Part shown: one piece after another, positions 26,336 to 35,094 of the stretch | Position numbering within the stretch: position 1 is the stretch's first letter | Layout: each line of letters begins with the position of its first letter | Translations under genes and position numbers: made by a program | Assembly: GCA_014800525.1 (NCBI GenBank) | Contig: JAAVFV010000070.1 | Coordinates: 1-51,087 of the forward strand | DNA: 51,087 nucleotides | Source: Bacteroidales bacterium | Lineage (GTDB): Bacteria > Bacteroidota > Bacteroidia > Bacteroidales > Muribaculaceae | Direction of reading: 5' to 3' | Notes under the pieces: generated by a model | Seen by the model: only the letters and a program-made list of their open reading frames with translations | Database searches by the model: none | Told to the model about the DNA's origin: nothing

Positions 26336-27124
26336 ATGATAAGTATCAAGACAGCTGAAGAAATCGAAAAAATGCGCGCGGCATGCGATCTCGTGAGCCG
26401 CACGCTTGGTGAAGTGGCACGAAATATTGAGCCCGGCATCACCACGATGAAACTCGACACCATTGCAAGAGAGTTTATCCTCGACAACGGGGGTAAGCCC
26501 TCATGCTTAGGATATCATGGCTTCCCGGGTACGCTTTGTATAGAGGTAAACGAGACTGTGGTTCATGGATTTCCTTCCGATTATGTGTTGAAGGAAGGAG
26601 ATATAATCGGGACTGATTGTGTGGTGGAACTTGACGGGTACAATGGAGATTCGTGTTATACTTTTCAGGTAGGCGACTGCGATGAGAAAGTGCGCCAGCT
26701 TCTGAAGGTCACCAAAGAGTCGTTGTATAAAGGAATCGAGGCAGCAAAAGAGGGACGCCGCATCGGCGATATCTCAAATGCCGTTCAGACTTATTGCGAA
26801 AGACATGGATATAGTGTTGTGCGCGAGATGTGCGGACACGGTATCGGAAAGTCGATGCATGAGGATCCGGAGGTTCCGAATTATGGCAGACGTGGTATAG
26901 GGCCGGTTCTTAAGAACGGAATGTGTATCGCCATAGAGCCGATGATCAATATGGGCAGTAAGAACATAAAGATCAAACAGGATGGTTGGCAGTGTGTGAC
27001 ACGCGACGGACGTCCATCGGCACATTTCGAGCATACTATTCTGATCAATGGAGAGAACCCCGAGATCCTGACAACGTTTGATTATATAGAAGCGGCTCTT
27101 CGAGAGCGTGAAGCTGTGAAATAA
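26336..27124 (+). CDS. map: Methionine aminopeptidase, type I
   Basis: A 262-residue M24A metallopeptidase that removes the initiator Met from new proteins. All metal ligands can be placed: Asp residues in VVELDGYNGDSCYTF, His in CGHGIGKSMHEDP, Glu in AIEPMI and Glu in HFEHTIL. No N-terminal zinc finger or SH3 extension is present, as in other bacterial type I enzymes. It starts 20 bases after secY, as usual for Bacteroidetes and Firmicutes. Confidence 0.97.
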   Translation: MISIKTAEEIEKMRAACDLVSRTLGEVARNIEPGITTMKLDTIAREFILDNGGKPSCLGYHGFPGTLCIEVNETVVHGFPSDYVLKEGDIIGTDCVVELDGYNGDSCYTFQVGDCDEKVRQLLKVTKESLYKGIEAAKEGRRIGDISNAVQTYCERHGYSVVREMCGHGIGKSMHEDPEVPNYGRRGIGPVLKNGMCIAIEPMINMGSKNIKIKQDGWQCVTRDGRPSAHFEHTILINGENPEILTTFDYIEAALREREAVK

Positions 27125-27139
27125 AAGATACTGAACAAT

Positions 27140-27358
27140 ATGGCAAAGCAAGCTGCAATAGAAATAGATGGCGTGATCCTTGAGGCATTATCGAATGCGA
27201 TGTTCAAGGTAGAGCTCGAGAACGGACATGAGATCACCGCTCATATCTCGGGCAAGATGCGTATGCATTACATCAAGATTCTTCCCGGCGACAAGGTGAA
27301 AGTAGAGATGTCGCCCTATGATTTGAGCAAGGGAAGGATATCATTCCGATATAAATAA
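27140..27358 (+). CDS. infA: Translation initiation factor IF-1
   Basis: A 72-residue OB-fold factor that occupies the A site during initiation. It opens [20 protein letters not shown] and contains [20 protein letters not shown]. The length is exact for the family. Confidence 0.98.
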   Translation: MAKQAAIEIDGVILEALSNAMFKVELENGHEITAHISGKMRMHYIKILPGDKVKVEMSPYDLSKGRISFRYK

Positions 27359-27369
27359 GAACACAAGAT

Positions 27370-27486
27370 ATGAAAGTACGAGCATCTGTAAAGAAACGCA
27401 CTCCCGATAGCAAGATCGTGCGCCGCAAAGGGAGACTGTATGTGATCAATAAGAAAAATCCAAAATTCAAACAGCGTCAAGGCTAA
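27370..27486 (+). CDS. rpmJ: 50S ribosomal protein L36, zinc-free form
   Basis: A 38-residue protein. Translation from ATG 27370 gives [20 protein letters not shown], then [18 protein letters not shown]. The zinc-binding C-C-C-H set of the usual L36 is replaced by non-ligand residues, so this is the C-minus form. Position between infA and rpsM is universal. Confidence 0.95.
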   Translation: MKVRASVKKRTPDSKIVRRKGRLYVINKKNPKFKQRQG

Positions 27487-27524
27487 TTAATAACCTTAGC
27501 GATAAATTGTAAAGATACAATACT

Positions 27525-27905
27525 ATGGCAGTAAGAATTGTCGGCGTAGATTTGCCGCAGAACAAGAGAGGAGAGATTGCCTTGACCTATATTTTCGGTA
27601 TCGGCCGAAGCGCAGCGAACACCATCCTCAGCAAGGCTGGAGTGGATCGTGATATCAAGGTAAAAGACTGGACAGACGATCAGGCAGCAGCGGTTCGTGA
27701 AGTGATCCAGAGCGAATATAAGGTAGAGGGTGACCTCCGTTCGGAGATTCAGCTTAACATTAAGCGACTCATGGATATCGGTTGTTATCGTGGTATCCGT
27801 CATCGTCTTGGCCTTCCCCTTCGCGGACAGAGCACAAAGAACAACGCACGTACACGCAAGGGCCGTAAGAAAACAGTCGCCAACAAGAAGAAAGCTACAA
27901 AATAA
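27525..27905 (+). CDS. rpsM: 30S ribosomal protein S13
   Basis: A 126-residue S13 protein bridging the 30S head to 50S L5. [20 protein letters not shown] and the C-terminal [20 protein letters not shown] tail, which contacts P-site tRNA, are present. It begins 38 bases after rpmJ. Confidence 0.98.
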   Translation: MAVRIVGVDLPQNKRGEIALTYIFGIGRSAANTILSKAGVDRDIKVKDWTDDQAAAVREVIQSEYKVEGDLRSEIQLNIKRLMDIGCYRGIRHRLGLPLRGQSTKNNARTRKGRKKTVANKKKATK

Positions 27906-27917
27906 GATAATTAAAGT

Positions 27918-28307
27918 ATGGCAAAAAAGACAGTCGCAGCTAAGAAGAGGAATGTCAAGGTTGACGGAACAGGTCAGCTTCATGTGCATAGCTCTTTTAA
28001 CAACATCATTGTGTGTCTGGCCAACAGCGAGGGTCAGGTAATTTCCTGGTCAAGCGCAGGCAAGATGGGGTTCAGAGGCTCCAAGAAGAACACTCCTTAT
28101 GCAGCTCAGATGGCAGCACAGGATTGTGCAAAGGTGGCCTATGACCTTGGTCTGAGAAAAGTAAAGGCCTATGTAAAGGGTCCGGGCAATGGACGTGAGT
28201 CTGCAATCCGTACCGTACATGGCGCAGGAATCGAGGTAACAGAGATCGTAGATGTTACTCCGCTTCCGCACAATGGATGTCGTCCTCCGAAGAGAAGAAG
28301 AGTCTAA
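27918..28307 (+). CDS. rpsK: 30S ribosomal protein S11
   Basis: A 129-residue platform protein. [20 protein letters not shown] and the C-terminal [18 protein letters not shown] are highly conserved. A 201-base spacer follows, far longer than any other in this part of the array. Confidence 0.98.
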   Translation: MAKKTVAAKKRNVKVDGTGQLHVHSSFNNIIVCLANSEGQVISWSSAGKMGFRGSKKNTPYAAQMAAQDCAKVAYDLGLRKVKAYVKGPGNGRESAIRTVHGAGIEVTEIVDVTPLPHNGCRPPKRRRV

Positions 28308-28508
28308 TCTTAAAAGAGCGACAATCCCTCAAAAGTAGAATTAAAAAGCCTGTGCTCACCCCTGTATAGCCAGGGGGATGCTCAGGAAAGATTCGAGGTC
28401 CGCTAAACCCGGCTCCTGAATGCGAATAGACCGTCCATACGCACTTTCTCTCGACGGTCGCGGCTGCGCTAAGGGAGGGGTTCATGGGCCGCAAAAATAG
28501 AAAAGACA
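28308..28508 (+). promoter_or_regulatory. Folded spacer upstream of rpsD
   Basis: The spacer can form a hairpin CCCCTG/CAGGGG (around 28350-28374) inside an outer CCTG/CAGG. A second 7-bp stem is GACCGTC/GACGGTC (28429-28435 with 28453-28459), enclosed by AACCC/GGGTT (28406-28410 with 28478-28482). There is no T run and no promoter box. Position suggests a site where S4 could control its own synthesis, as it does with different structures in E. coli and Bacillus; that is inference. Confidence 0.5.
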
Positions 28509-29114
28509 ATGGCAAGATACACTGGACCAAAAACCAAAATTTCGCGTAAATTCGGTGAGCCGATTTATGGCGACGACAAAGTTCTGGCAAAGAAGAATTA
28601 TCCGCCGGGACAGCATGGCGCAAACCGCAGGAGAAAGACATCAGAGTATGGCCTGCAGTTGCGTGAGAAGCAGAAAGCAAAATATACATACGGCGTACTG
28701 GAACGTCAGTTCCGTAATCTATTCGAGAAGGCAGCTCGTACCAAGGGCATTACCGGTGAGGTATTGCTCCAGCTTCTCGAAAGCCGTCTTGACAATGTGG
28801 TTTACCGTCTTGGTCTCGCACCTACACGTCCGGCAGCCCGTCAGATTGTGCTCCACAAGCACATCACTGTAAATGGTGCTGTAGTGAACATTCCTTCATA
28901 TCGTGTTCAGCCCGGGGATGTAGTTGCAGTAAGAGAAAAATCCAAATCGCTCGAGGTTATCGCTGACTGTCTGTCAGGGTTTAACCACAGCAAATATCCC
29001 TGGATTGAATGGGATGAGAGCGTAAAGGGAGGAAAGTTCCTTCATGTTCCGCAGCGTGAGGACATTCCTGAGACAATCAAGGAGCAGCTGATCGTCGAGT
29101 TGTATTCTAAATAA
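28509..29114 (+). CDS. rpsD: 30S ribosomal protein S4, zinc-free form
   Basis: A 201-residue S4 protein, initiator of 30S assembly. The S4 RNA-binding domain is at about 92-155 ([20 protein letters not shown]). The N-terminal segment has no Cys cluster, so this is the zinc-free type. [20 protein letters not shown] is conserved. It is preceded by a long structured spacer and followed 17 bases later by rpoA. Confidence 0.98.
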   Translation: MARYTGPKTKISRKFGEPIYGDDKVLAKKNYPPGQHGANRRRKTSEYGLQLREKQKAKYTYGVLERQFRNLFEKAARTKGITGEVLLQLLESRLDNVVYRLGLAPTRPAARQIVLHKHITVNGAVVNIPSYRVQPGDVVAVREKSKSLEVIADCLSGFNHSKYPWIEWDESVKGGKFLHVPQREDIPETIKEQLIVELYSK

Positions 29115-29131
29115 TAAAAACTGATACCCAT

Positions 29132-30130
29132 ATGCCAATATTAGCATTTCAAAAGCCTGACAAGGTCATCATGCTTGAATCAACCAACAGATTCGGCAAG
29201 TTTGAGTTCAGACCTCTGGAGCCGGGCTATGGCCAGACCATCGGCAATGCGCTTCGTCGCATCCTGCTGTCGTCGCTCGGTGGCTTCGCCATCTGCTCGA
29301 TACGCATCGACGGAGTGGCTCATGAGCTGGACACTATCCCCGGAGTAAAGGAGGATGTGACAAACATCATTCTGAATCTCAAGCAGGTGCGCTTCAAGCA
29401 ACTGACCGACGATCATGAGACCGAGCGTGGTGTCGTGACCGTGTCGGGAAAGGATGTCTTTACCGCCGGCGACTTGGGTAAGGTGCTTACAGGATTCGAG
29501 GTCTTGAATCCCGAACTCGTGATCTGCAATCTTGATGAGTCTGCAGACTTCACCATGGAATTCAACATTAATAAGGGCCGTGGATGGGTTCCTGCCGATG
29601 AGAATCGTGAATTGCTTGATGGTAAGCAACTCAATGAGATCGCAATCGACTCGATCTATACCCCGATCAAGAATGTGAAATATCAGGTGGAGAATTATCG
29701 TGTGGAGCAGAAGACCGACTATGAGAAGCTTGTGATGGAAATCACTACCGATGGTTCGATCACACCGAAGGATGCACTCAAGGAGGCAAGCAAGATTCTG
29801 ATCCAGCATTTCATGATGTTCAGCGATGAGAAGATTTCGCTCGAAACTCCTCAGGAAGATACTCCCGAGGAATTCGATGAGGAAATCCTGCATATGCGCC
29901 AGCTTCTGAAGAGCAAGCTCACAGATATGGATCTCTCTGTACGCGCGCTTAACTGTCTTAAGAGCGCAGAGGTGGAGACTCTTGGCGAACTTGTGGTATT
30001 CAACAAAAATGATCTGTTGAAGTTCCGTAACTTCGGTAAGAAGTCGCTCAGTGAGCTCGACGAACTTCTCGAGAGGCTCAACCTTTCCTTTGGAATGGAT
30101 ATTTCGAAATACAAATTAGATAAAGACTAA
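29132..30130 (+). CDS. rpoA: RNA polymerase subunit alpha
   Basis: A 332-residue subunit. The N-terminal dimerisation domain (about 1-235) contains [20 protein letters not shown]; the C-terminal domain (about 260-320) has [24 protein letters not shown] sequence, which contacts DNA and regulators. An acidic linker around residue 240 joins the two. Its place in the alpha operon between rpsD and rplQ is standard. Confidence 0.98.
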   Translation: MPILAFQKPDKVIMLESTNRFGKFEFRPLEPGYGQTIGNALRRILLSSLGGFAICSIRIDGVAHELDTIPGVKEDVTNIILNLKQVRFKQLTDDHETERGVVTVSGKDVFTAGDLGKVLTGFEVLNPELVICNLDESADFTMEFNINKGRGWVPADENRELLDGKQLNEIAIDSIYTPIKNVKYQVENYRVEQKTDYEKLVMEITTDGSITPKDALKEASKILIQHFMMFSDEKISLETPQEDTPEEFDEEILHMRQLLKSKLTDMDLSVRALNCLKSAEVETLGELVVFNKNDLLKFRNFGKKSLSELDELLERLNLSFGMDISKYKLDKD

Positions 30131-30138
30131 ATCACATA

Positions 30139-30636
30139 ATGAGACATAATAAGAAATTCAACCACCTCAGCCGCAAGAAAGGGCACCGCGAAGCGCTGCT
30201 CAAGAACCTTGCCATCGCGTTGATTATGCACAAGCGCATTTTCACGACTCTGGCTAAGGCTAAAGCCCTGAGGGTATATGCAGAGCCGCTGGTTACCCGT
30301 TCGAAGAAGGATGATATGGCTAACCGTCGTCTGGTGTTCAGCTATCTCCAGAACAAGGATGCCGTTAAGGAACTCTTCGGTGTAATCGCCGATAAGGTGG
30401 CTGACCGTCCCGGCGGCTATCTCCGTATCCTGAAGACCGGCAATCGTCTTGGTGATAATGCCGAGGTAGCAATGATCGAGTTCGTCGATTTCAACGAGAA
30501 TATGCTCGGTGATACTACCAAGAAGGTGAAGAAGACTCGTCGTTCTCGCGGTAAGAAGGCGTCTGCTGAGACTGCTGCTCCTGCAGCTGAGGCTACAGCA
30601 GCTGCAGAAACCACTGAAGCTCCCGCAGCTGAGTAA
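30139..30636 (+). CDS. rplQ: 50S ribosomal protein L17 with Ala-rich tail
   Basis: A 165-residue protein whose first 116 residues are ordinary L17 ([20 protein letters not shown] ... [17 protein letters not shown]). A roughly 45-residue tail follows: a basic patch ([14 protein letters not shown]), then Ala/Glu/Thr-rich low-complexity sequence ending EAPAAE. Similar tails occur in other Bacteroidetes L17 proteins. It is the last gene of the array and is followed by a strong terminator. Confidence 0.97.
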   Translation: MRHNKKFNHLSRKKGHREALLKNLAIALIMHKRIFTTLAKAKALRVYAEPLVTRSKKDDMANRRLVFSYLQNKDAVKELFGVIADKVADRPGGYLRILKTGNRLGDNAEVAMIEFVDFNENMLGDTTKKVKKTRRSRGKKASAETAAPAAEATAAAETTEAPAAE

Positions 30637-30656
30637 TATCTCAAACAAATATCTCT

Positions 30657-30702
30657 ACATATCCGTTGTCGCTCTCCGGAGAGGCAACGGATATGTTGTT
30701 TA
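30657..30702 (+). terminator. Terminator at the end of the ribosomal array
   Basis: A perfect 12-bp stem (30657-30668 with 30685-30696) with an inner CTCTCC/GGAGAG hairpin and a T-rich tail (TGTTTAT). It lies 20 bases after the rplQ stop. Confidence 0.88.
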
Positions 30703-30719
30703 TAGAAATCCAATACTTG

Positions 30720-30750
30720 TTTGATAAATCGAAAAATTTAATTAACTTTG
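30720..30750 (+). promoter_or_regulatory. Promoter for tRNA-Arg
   Basis: TTTG (30720-30723), a 19-base spacer and TAACTTTG (30743-30750) give a full consensus. The predicted start is about 40 bases before the mature tRNA. Confidence 0.82.
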
Positions 30751-30797
30751 TATTAGAGAATGCGATAGGGTATAACGTCTCTGAGAATTCTCAAAGA

Positions 30798-30869
30798 GTC
30801 TCCATAGTTCAATGGATAGAATATCGGATTCCGGTTCCGACGATTAGGGTTCGACTCCCTATGGAGATA
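30798..30869 (+). tRNA. tRNA-Arg, anticodon CCG
   Basis: A cloverleaf folds by eye. The acceptor stem is 30798-30804 with 30862-30868 (first pair G-U), discriminator A30869. The D arm is GTTC/GAAT (30807-30822). The anticodon stem TCGGA/TCCGA encloses loop TTCCGGT with anticodon CCG at 30831-30833. A four-base variable loop follows, then T arm TAGGG/CCCTA with loop TTCGACT. The 3' CCA is not encoded. It reads CGG codons. Confidence 0.93.
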
Positions 30870-30875
30870 CTGCGA

Positions 30876-30914
30876 CGTGATCGGGTTTATCGCCTGGTCA
30901 CGTTTTTGTTTTTT
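30876..30914 (+). terminator. Terminator after tRNA-Arg
   Basis: A 10-bp stem with two G-U pairs (30876-30885 with 30893-30902), loop TTTATCG, then TTTTTGTTTTTT. It ends 12 bases before the ung ATG, so ung must rely on readthrough or an unseen promoter. Confidence 0.9.
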
Positions 30915-30926
30915 AATGCCAACAGT

Positions 30927-31595
30927 ATGGATGTCAGAATTGAAGAGGGTTGGAAAAAGGCTCTAGCTGAGGAATTCAATAAGGATTATTTTAAGAAGCT
31001 TACTGATATAGTACGCGCAGAATATCAGCGGGGTGACGTAAGGATATTCCCACCTGCTTCCCAGATTTTTTCAGCTTTCAATGAATGTCCGTATGATAAA
31101 GTGAAAGTAGTGATTATCGGACAGGATCCATATCATGGCCTCGGGCAGGCTCACGGACTTTGTTTTTCGGTGAATCCGGGTGTAGCCGTTCCTCCTTCTT
31201 TAAGAAATATTTTCAAGGAGATTCATGCAGATATCGGAGCGGAGATTCCTGCTGACGGAAATCTTACACGTTGGGCCAATCAGGGTGTATTACTTCTTAA
31301 CTCCGCTCTGACCGTGAGAGAACATCAGCCGAAATCACATTCCGGAATCGGATGGGAGGCATTCACACAAAGCGTGGTTGAGAAACTTAATCGGGATAGA
31401 GAGGGGCTGGTATTTATCCTATGGGGGAGTGATGCAATAGCAAAGGGAAGGAGTATCGACCGGACTAAACATCTTGTACTCGAATCGGTGCATCCATCTC
31501 CTTTGTCGGCATCAAGAGGTTTTTTCGGAAATCATCATTTCTCCCGAACTAATGAGTATCTGATAAGTCAAGGGAAAGAACCGATAAAATGGTGA
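30927..31595 (+). CDS. ung: Uracil-DNA glycosylase, family 1
   Basis: A 222-residue base-excision repair enzyme removing uracil from DNA. The water-activating Asp lies in GQDPYHG, the uracil-binding part in LLLNSALTVR, and the DNA-intercalation loop in HPSPLSASRGFFG, all intact. ATG 30927 gives the normal family length; the open frame continues upstream through the tRNA gene and cannot be coding there. It overlaps the next gene by seven bases. The start lies right behind a tRNA terminator, an unusual arrangement for expression. Confidence 0.96.
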   Translation: MDVRIEEGWKKALAEEFNKDYFKKLTDIVRAEYQRGDVRIFPPASQIFSAFNECPYDKVKVVIIGQDPYHGLGQAHGLCFSVNPGVAVPPSLRNIFKEIHADIGAEIPADGNLTRWANQGVLLLNSALTVREHQPKSHSGIGWEAFTQSVVEKLNRDREGLVFILWGSDAIAKGRSIDRTKHLVLESVHPSPLSASRGFFGNHHFSRTNEYLISQGKEPIKW

Positions 31596-32818
31596 GACTT
31601 CTATTCATATTGACGATGGTGGTATCAGCTCTCTATTCGGGAGCCGAACTTAATGATACGCGCATATTTGATTATCGGTTCCGAACACTTAAGACCTCTG
31701 CGGCGGGGAATTTTATGCAACCGGCAGTGATCCGTCTCGGTGTTCCGGACGATCGGATAATTATTTCCTTTGATGAGCTTGGAGAGGATTATAGTGAGCT
31801 TCGCTACCGCCTGATCCATTGCAACGCTGATTGGGAGAGGAGCCAGCTTGTGGAAAATGAGTACATCAAAGGCTTCAATGAAGGAGAGATTGATGATTAT
31901 GCATGGTCGTCAAATACGTTTGTTCATTACGTGAATTATAGAATAGAGATTCCTAATGACCAGATGCAGCCATTGACCTCCGGAAATTATCTTCTGCAAG
32001 TGTATGATCAGTCCCGACCGGACGATATTCTTCTTCAGACCCGTTTTCGTGTGGTGGAACCGGTGTTGACCACTCATATAGATATCTCCACCCGTACTGA
32101 CCGCGGAGTTAATGATCGTTATCAGCAGCTGGAGGTAGCGGTGGAAGGTGATAATGCCGATATTGGGAATCCGTTTCAGGATCTGACAGTGGTAGTGATT
32201 CAAAATCAACGGGAGTCGGAATCTCATATACTTAAGGCACCCTTACGCTTTGATGGGCATAGAGCGATATATGCACATTCACCTGAGCTACTGTTCGATG
32301 CCGGTAATGAGTTTCACCGTTTTGAATCGGTGAGTAATCAGTTTGCCGGAATGAATGTTGATTCTGTAAGATGGGTGGAGAATTGTTACCATGTCTGGTT
32401 GAGACCTGATGAGCCACGCGCGGATAGAAATTATGAGTATGACCGCACCCAACATGGACGGTTTCTTGTGAAGGAATACAATGCCACAGATTCTTCGATA
32501 GGCGCAGACTATATAATGGTTCATTTTTCTCTGGAGAATATAGGATTGGCACATGGTCAGATATATCTCTCGGGAGAGCTCACCCGTTATCTGCCGGAAG
32601 GAAAGGCAAAAATGGATTATAATCCTGAAAATGGAGGATGGAAATTAGTTCTTCCGCTGAAGCAGGGTGCCTATAACTATGAATATACATCCGCTGATGG
32701 GCGCTCGGCTATAGATGGAAATAAATATGAAACTGAGAATGAATATACCGTATATGTCTATCAGAGAAAACCCGGCGATCGGGCCGATCGTCTGATAGGT
32801 TATTCCAATGCTTGGTGA
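31589..32818 (+). CDS. Type IX secretion system plug protein (DUF5103 family)
   Basis: A 409-residue exported protein matching the DUF5103 family. A member, described as the plug of the SprA translocon of the type IX system, closes the outer-membrane channel when no cargo passes. The signal peptide covers about residues 1-18. Features include RLIHCNADWERSQLVENEYI near residues 73-92, beta-sandwich repeats, and a final segment YNYEYTSADG with the YVYQRKPGDRADRLIGY ending typical of the family. It overlaps ung by seven bases, suggesting coexpression without a functional link. Together with the sorting-like tail on the 6.7 kb gene, it points to a working type IX-like pathway. Confidence 0.87.
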   Translation: MVRLLFILTMVVSALYSGAELNDTRIFDYRFRTLKTSAAGNFMQPAVIRLGVPDDRIIISFDELGEDYSELRYRLIHCNADWERSQLVENEYIKGFNEGEIDDYAWSSNTFVHYVNYRIEIPNDQMQPLTSGNYLLQVYDQSRPDDILLQTRFRVVEPVLTTHIDISTRTDRGVNDRYQQLEVAVEGDNADIGNPFQDLTVVVIQNQRESESHILKAPLRFDGHRAIYAHSPELLFDAGNEFHRFESVSNQFAGMNVDSVRWVENCYHVWLRPDEPRADRNYEYDRTQHGRFLVKEYNATDSSIGADYIMVHFSLENIGLAHGQIYLSGELTRYLPEGKAKMDYNPENGGWKLVLPLKQGAYNYEYTSADGRSAIDGNKYETENEYTVYVYQRKPGDRADRLIGYSNAW

Positions 32819-32889
32819 TGGATTAATGAAATCCCTCCCTTATCCGGTGTATTTATCACTTGTTTATCCATTCTCTTAATAAGTATGAT

Positions 32890-33480
32890 ATGTTACAGAT
32901 ACAGGATACATTAGTGACTCTTGATTTAATCGAGGATTTTTTTGTATGCGACCTTGATACCTGCCTTGGAGCCTGTTGTATCGAGGGAGATGCAGGAGCG
33001 CCGCTTACCGAAGAGGAATATGAGCATCTGTGTGAAATCCTTCCTGAGATTTATCCTATGCTCACACCGGCTGCCCAGAAGGTGGTGGAGGAACAGGGGG
33101 TAGGATATTATGATGAGGAAGGGGATCTGGTGACATCTATCGTAAATGGTCGCGATTGTGTGTTCACCACTTATGCTCCCGGAGGGAAATGCCTGTGTGT
33201 ACTGGAAAAGGCATGGCGGGAAGGGAAGATAAAGAATTTCAAACCAGAATCCTGCTATCTCTATCCGGTACGTCTCAAGGAATACGCCGGTTTCACGGCT
33301 GTGAATCTTCATCATTGGAAGATTTGTAAGTGTGCGCGTGTGTTAGGTAAGAAGAAAGGAATCCGAGCCTATGAATTCCTCAAGGAGCCACTTATCAGAA
33401 AATTTGGAGAGGAATGGTATAAAGAACTTGATACCACTGCCAAGGAATATCTTCGCCAGAAAGAAGCCGGCGAACTATAG
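32890..33480 (+). CDS. DUF3109 family protein, cysteine-rich
   Basis: A 196-residue protein of the DUF3109 family. Conserved cysteines form clusters near the start (CDLDTCLGACC), in the middle (RDCVF and GGKCLCVLEKA) and later (ESCYLYP, KICKCARVLGKK). This suggests a metal or iron-sulfur site related to YkgJ-type CxxxCC proteins; function is not established. ATG 32890 gives the family start (MLQIQDTLVTLDLIEDFFVC); a TTG at 32860 would add ten residues. The stop region carries a short 11-base direct repeat (33468-33478, 33480-33490). Confidence 0.88.
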   Translation: MLQIQDTLVTLDLIEDFFVCDLDTCLGACCIEGDAGAPLTEEEYEHLCEILPEIYPMLTPAAQKVVEEQGVGYYDEEGDLVTSIVNGRDCVFTTYAPGGKCLCVLEKAWREGKIKNFKPESCYLYPVRLKEYAGFTAVNLHHWKICKCARVLGKKKGIRAYEFLKEPLIRKFGEEWYKELDTTAKEYLRQKEAGEL

Positions 33481-33536
33481 GCGAACTATAAAGGAACCGA
33501 ATCCTACTTACTATAAACCTAATCTCTTTCCTATCT

Positions 33537-34994
33537 ATGACTGATCATCTTTGTGCGTTGACGTGGTCCACACTGCCGGCATGGGTATCCCTGGTGCTGA
33601 TTGCTGTTTATGGGGTGATGGTGATTACAGCCATTGTTGTGGTGCTGTCAGAAAACCGTAATCCGATCCGATCTCTTTCATGGGTGATAGCGTTGCTGTT
33701 TCTTCCCGGAGTAGGGCTGATTTTCTATCTCTTCTTCGGACGCAGCCTTAAAGGACAGCATATGATCTCGCGTCATAACAAGCGAAAGATGCTCAATACA
33801 TTCAGGCCAAAGCAAGTGGACCTCGATGAGCAACCTCTTTCAGGAGAAGAGAAAGCATTGGTGAAGTTGGCCCGTAATCTCTGTTCGTCGTTCTATAGCG
33901 TGAATAATGAGATAGAGGTATTCATCACCGGGAATGAGAAGTTTGAGGCTCTCAAGCACGATCTTCTCGCTGCCAGGGAATTCATATATCTTCAGTATTA
34001 TATTTTTTCTGATGATCAATTAGGCCATGAGATTGCTGATATCCTTATGAAGAAAGCCCGGGAAGGGGTGGAAGTCAAGGTGATATATGATCATGTGGGG
34101 AGTTTCTCGGCTCGTAATCGGTTCTTTAAGATGATGGATGCTGCCGGAGTGGAGACTCATCCATTCTTTAAGGTCACATTCCCGCAGTTGGCTAACCGAA
34201 TCAACTGGCGTAATCACAGGAAGATTGTGGTGATCGATCATCGGATAGCATATATCGGAGGAATGAATATAGCCGACCGATATTATTCCGGAGGTGTGGA
34301 CGGTAGCCCGTGGCGAGATACCCATTTCCGATTGCGTGGGGACATTGTGGATTCCCTCTTATATTCATTCCTGATCGATTGGAATTTTAAGAATCCGAGT
34401 AAAAAGATATCCCTACCGCAGGCTCCCGCCCATTCATTAAGGAATCATCTCGGTATGCAGCTTATCGGGTCGGGGCCGATGAGTCGGTATAATAACATAG
34501 CGTTGTGTTTTCTTAAGGCTATCAGTGTTGCTACAAGATCGATATACATTCAGACGCCCTATTTTTTGCCAACTGATACACTTCTCCATGCATTAGAGGC
34601 GGCGGCTCTGGCAAATATAGATGTGCGGATAATGATACCCCGGCATACGGATTCCACTATGTTGCGTTATGCATCGTTCTCATATGTCACTCAATGTCTG
34701 TTGGCCGGAATGAAGGTCTATCTCTACGAACCGGGTATGCTTCATGCCAAGGCAATGATTATAGATGATAACTTTGTGACTGCCGGCTCCACAAACTTCG
34801 ACTTCAGGAGTTTCGAGAATAATTTTGAGGCGAATCTGATGGTCTATGACCGTGACTTCAATCGTAAGATGCGGAATATATTTTTTGAAGACCTGAAGCA
34901 CTGCACAAAATTAAAGGTAGCCGATTGGCATAAGCGTCCTGGTCTTCAGCGCACCTTGGAATCCATTGTCCGCCTTGTGGCCCCAATCCTCTGA
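33537..34994 (+). CDS. cls: Cardiolipin synthase
   Basis: A 485-residue membrane enzyme that condenses phosphatidylglycerol molecules to cardiolipin. Two N-terminal transmembrane segments (about 16-40 and 48-68, PLDc_N type) precede two phospholipase D domains. Both HKD motifs are complete: NHRKIVVIDHRIAYIGGMN and HAKAMIIDDNFVTAGSTNFD. Length is normal for ClsA-type enzymes. It follows the DUF3109 gene by 56 bases and ends at a terminator between convergent genes. Confidence 0.95.
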   Translation: MTDHLCALTWSTLPAWVSLVLIAVYGVMVITAIVVVLSENRNPIRSLSWVIALLFLPGVGLIFYLFFGRSLKGQHMISRHNKRKMLNTFRPKQVDLDEQPLSGEEKALVKLARNLCSSFYSVNNEIEVFITGNEKFEALKHDLLAAREFIYLQYYIFSDDQLGHEIADILMKKAREGVEVKVIYDHVGSFSARNRFFKMMDAAGVETHPFFKVTFPQLANRINWRNHRKIVVIDHRIAYIGGMNIADRYYSGGVDGSPWRDTHFRLRGDIVDSLLYSFLIDWNFKNPSKKISLPQAPAHSLRNHLGMQLIGSGPMSRYNNIALCFLKAISVATRSIYIQTPYFLPTDTLLHALEAAALANIDVRIMIPRHTDSTMLRYASFSYVTQCLLAGMKVYLYEPGMLHAKAMIIDDNFVTAGSTNFDFRSFENNFEANLMVYDRDFNRKMRNIFFEDLKHCTKLKVADWHKRPGLQRTLESIVRLVAPIL

Positions 34995-35043
34995 AATATA
35001 GAAGACTTAGAAGTTTAGACAACTTCTTATTTTCTGAAATAAG

Positions 35044-35077
35044 AATGGTCGGCTCCCCACGGAACCGACCATTTTTC
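35044..35077. terminator. Terminator between cls and pullulanase genes
   Basis: A 9-bp stem AATGGTCGG/CCGACCATT (35044-35052 with 35065-35073) followed by TTTCTTAT on the plus strand. The minus strand also has a T-rich continuation (ATTCTTATTT), so it can serve both convergent genes. Confidence 0.85.
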
Positions 35078-35094
35078 TTATAAATGGAATGAGA

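Noticed and set aside
30666-30926. Longer ung reading frame
   Set aside because: The extension runs through the terminator, the tRNA promoter and the whole tRNA-Arg gene. Family length fits the start at 30927.
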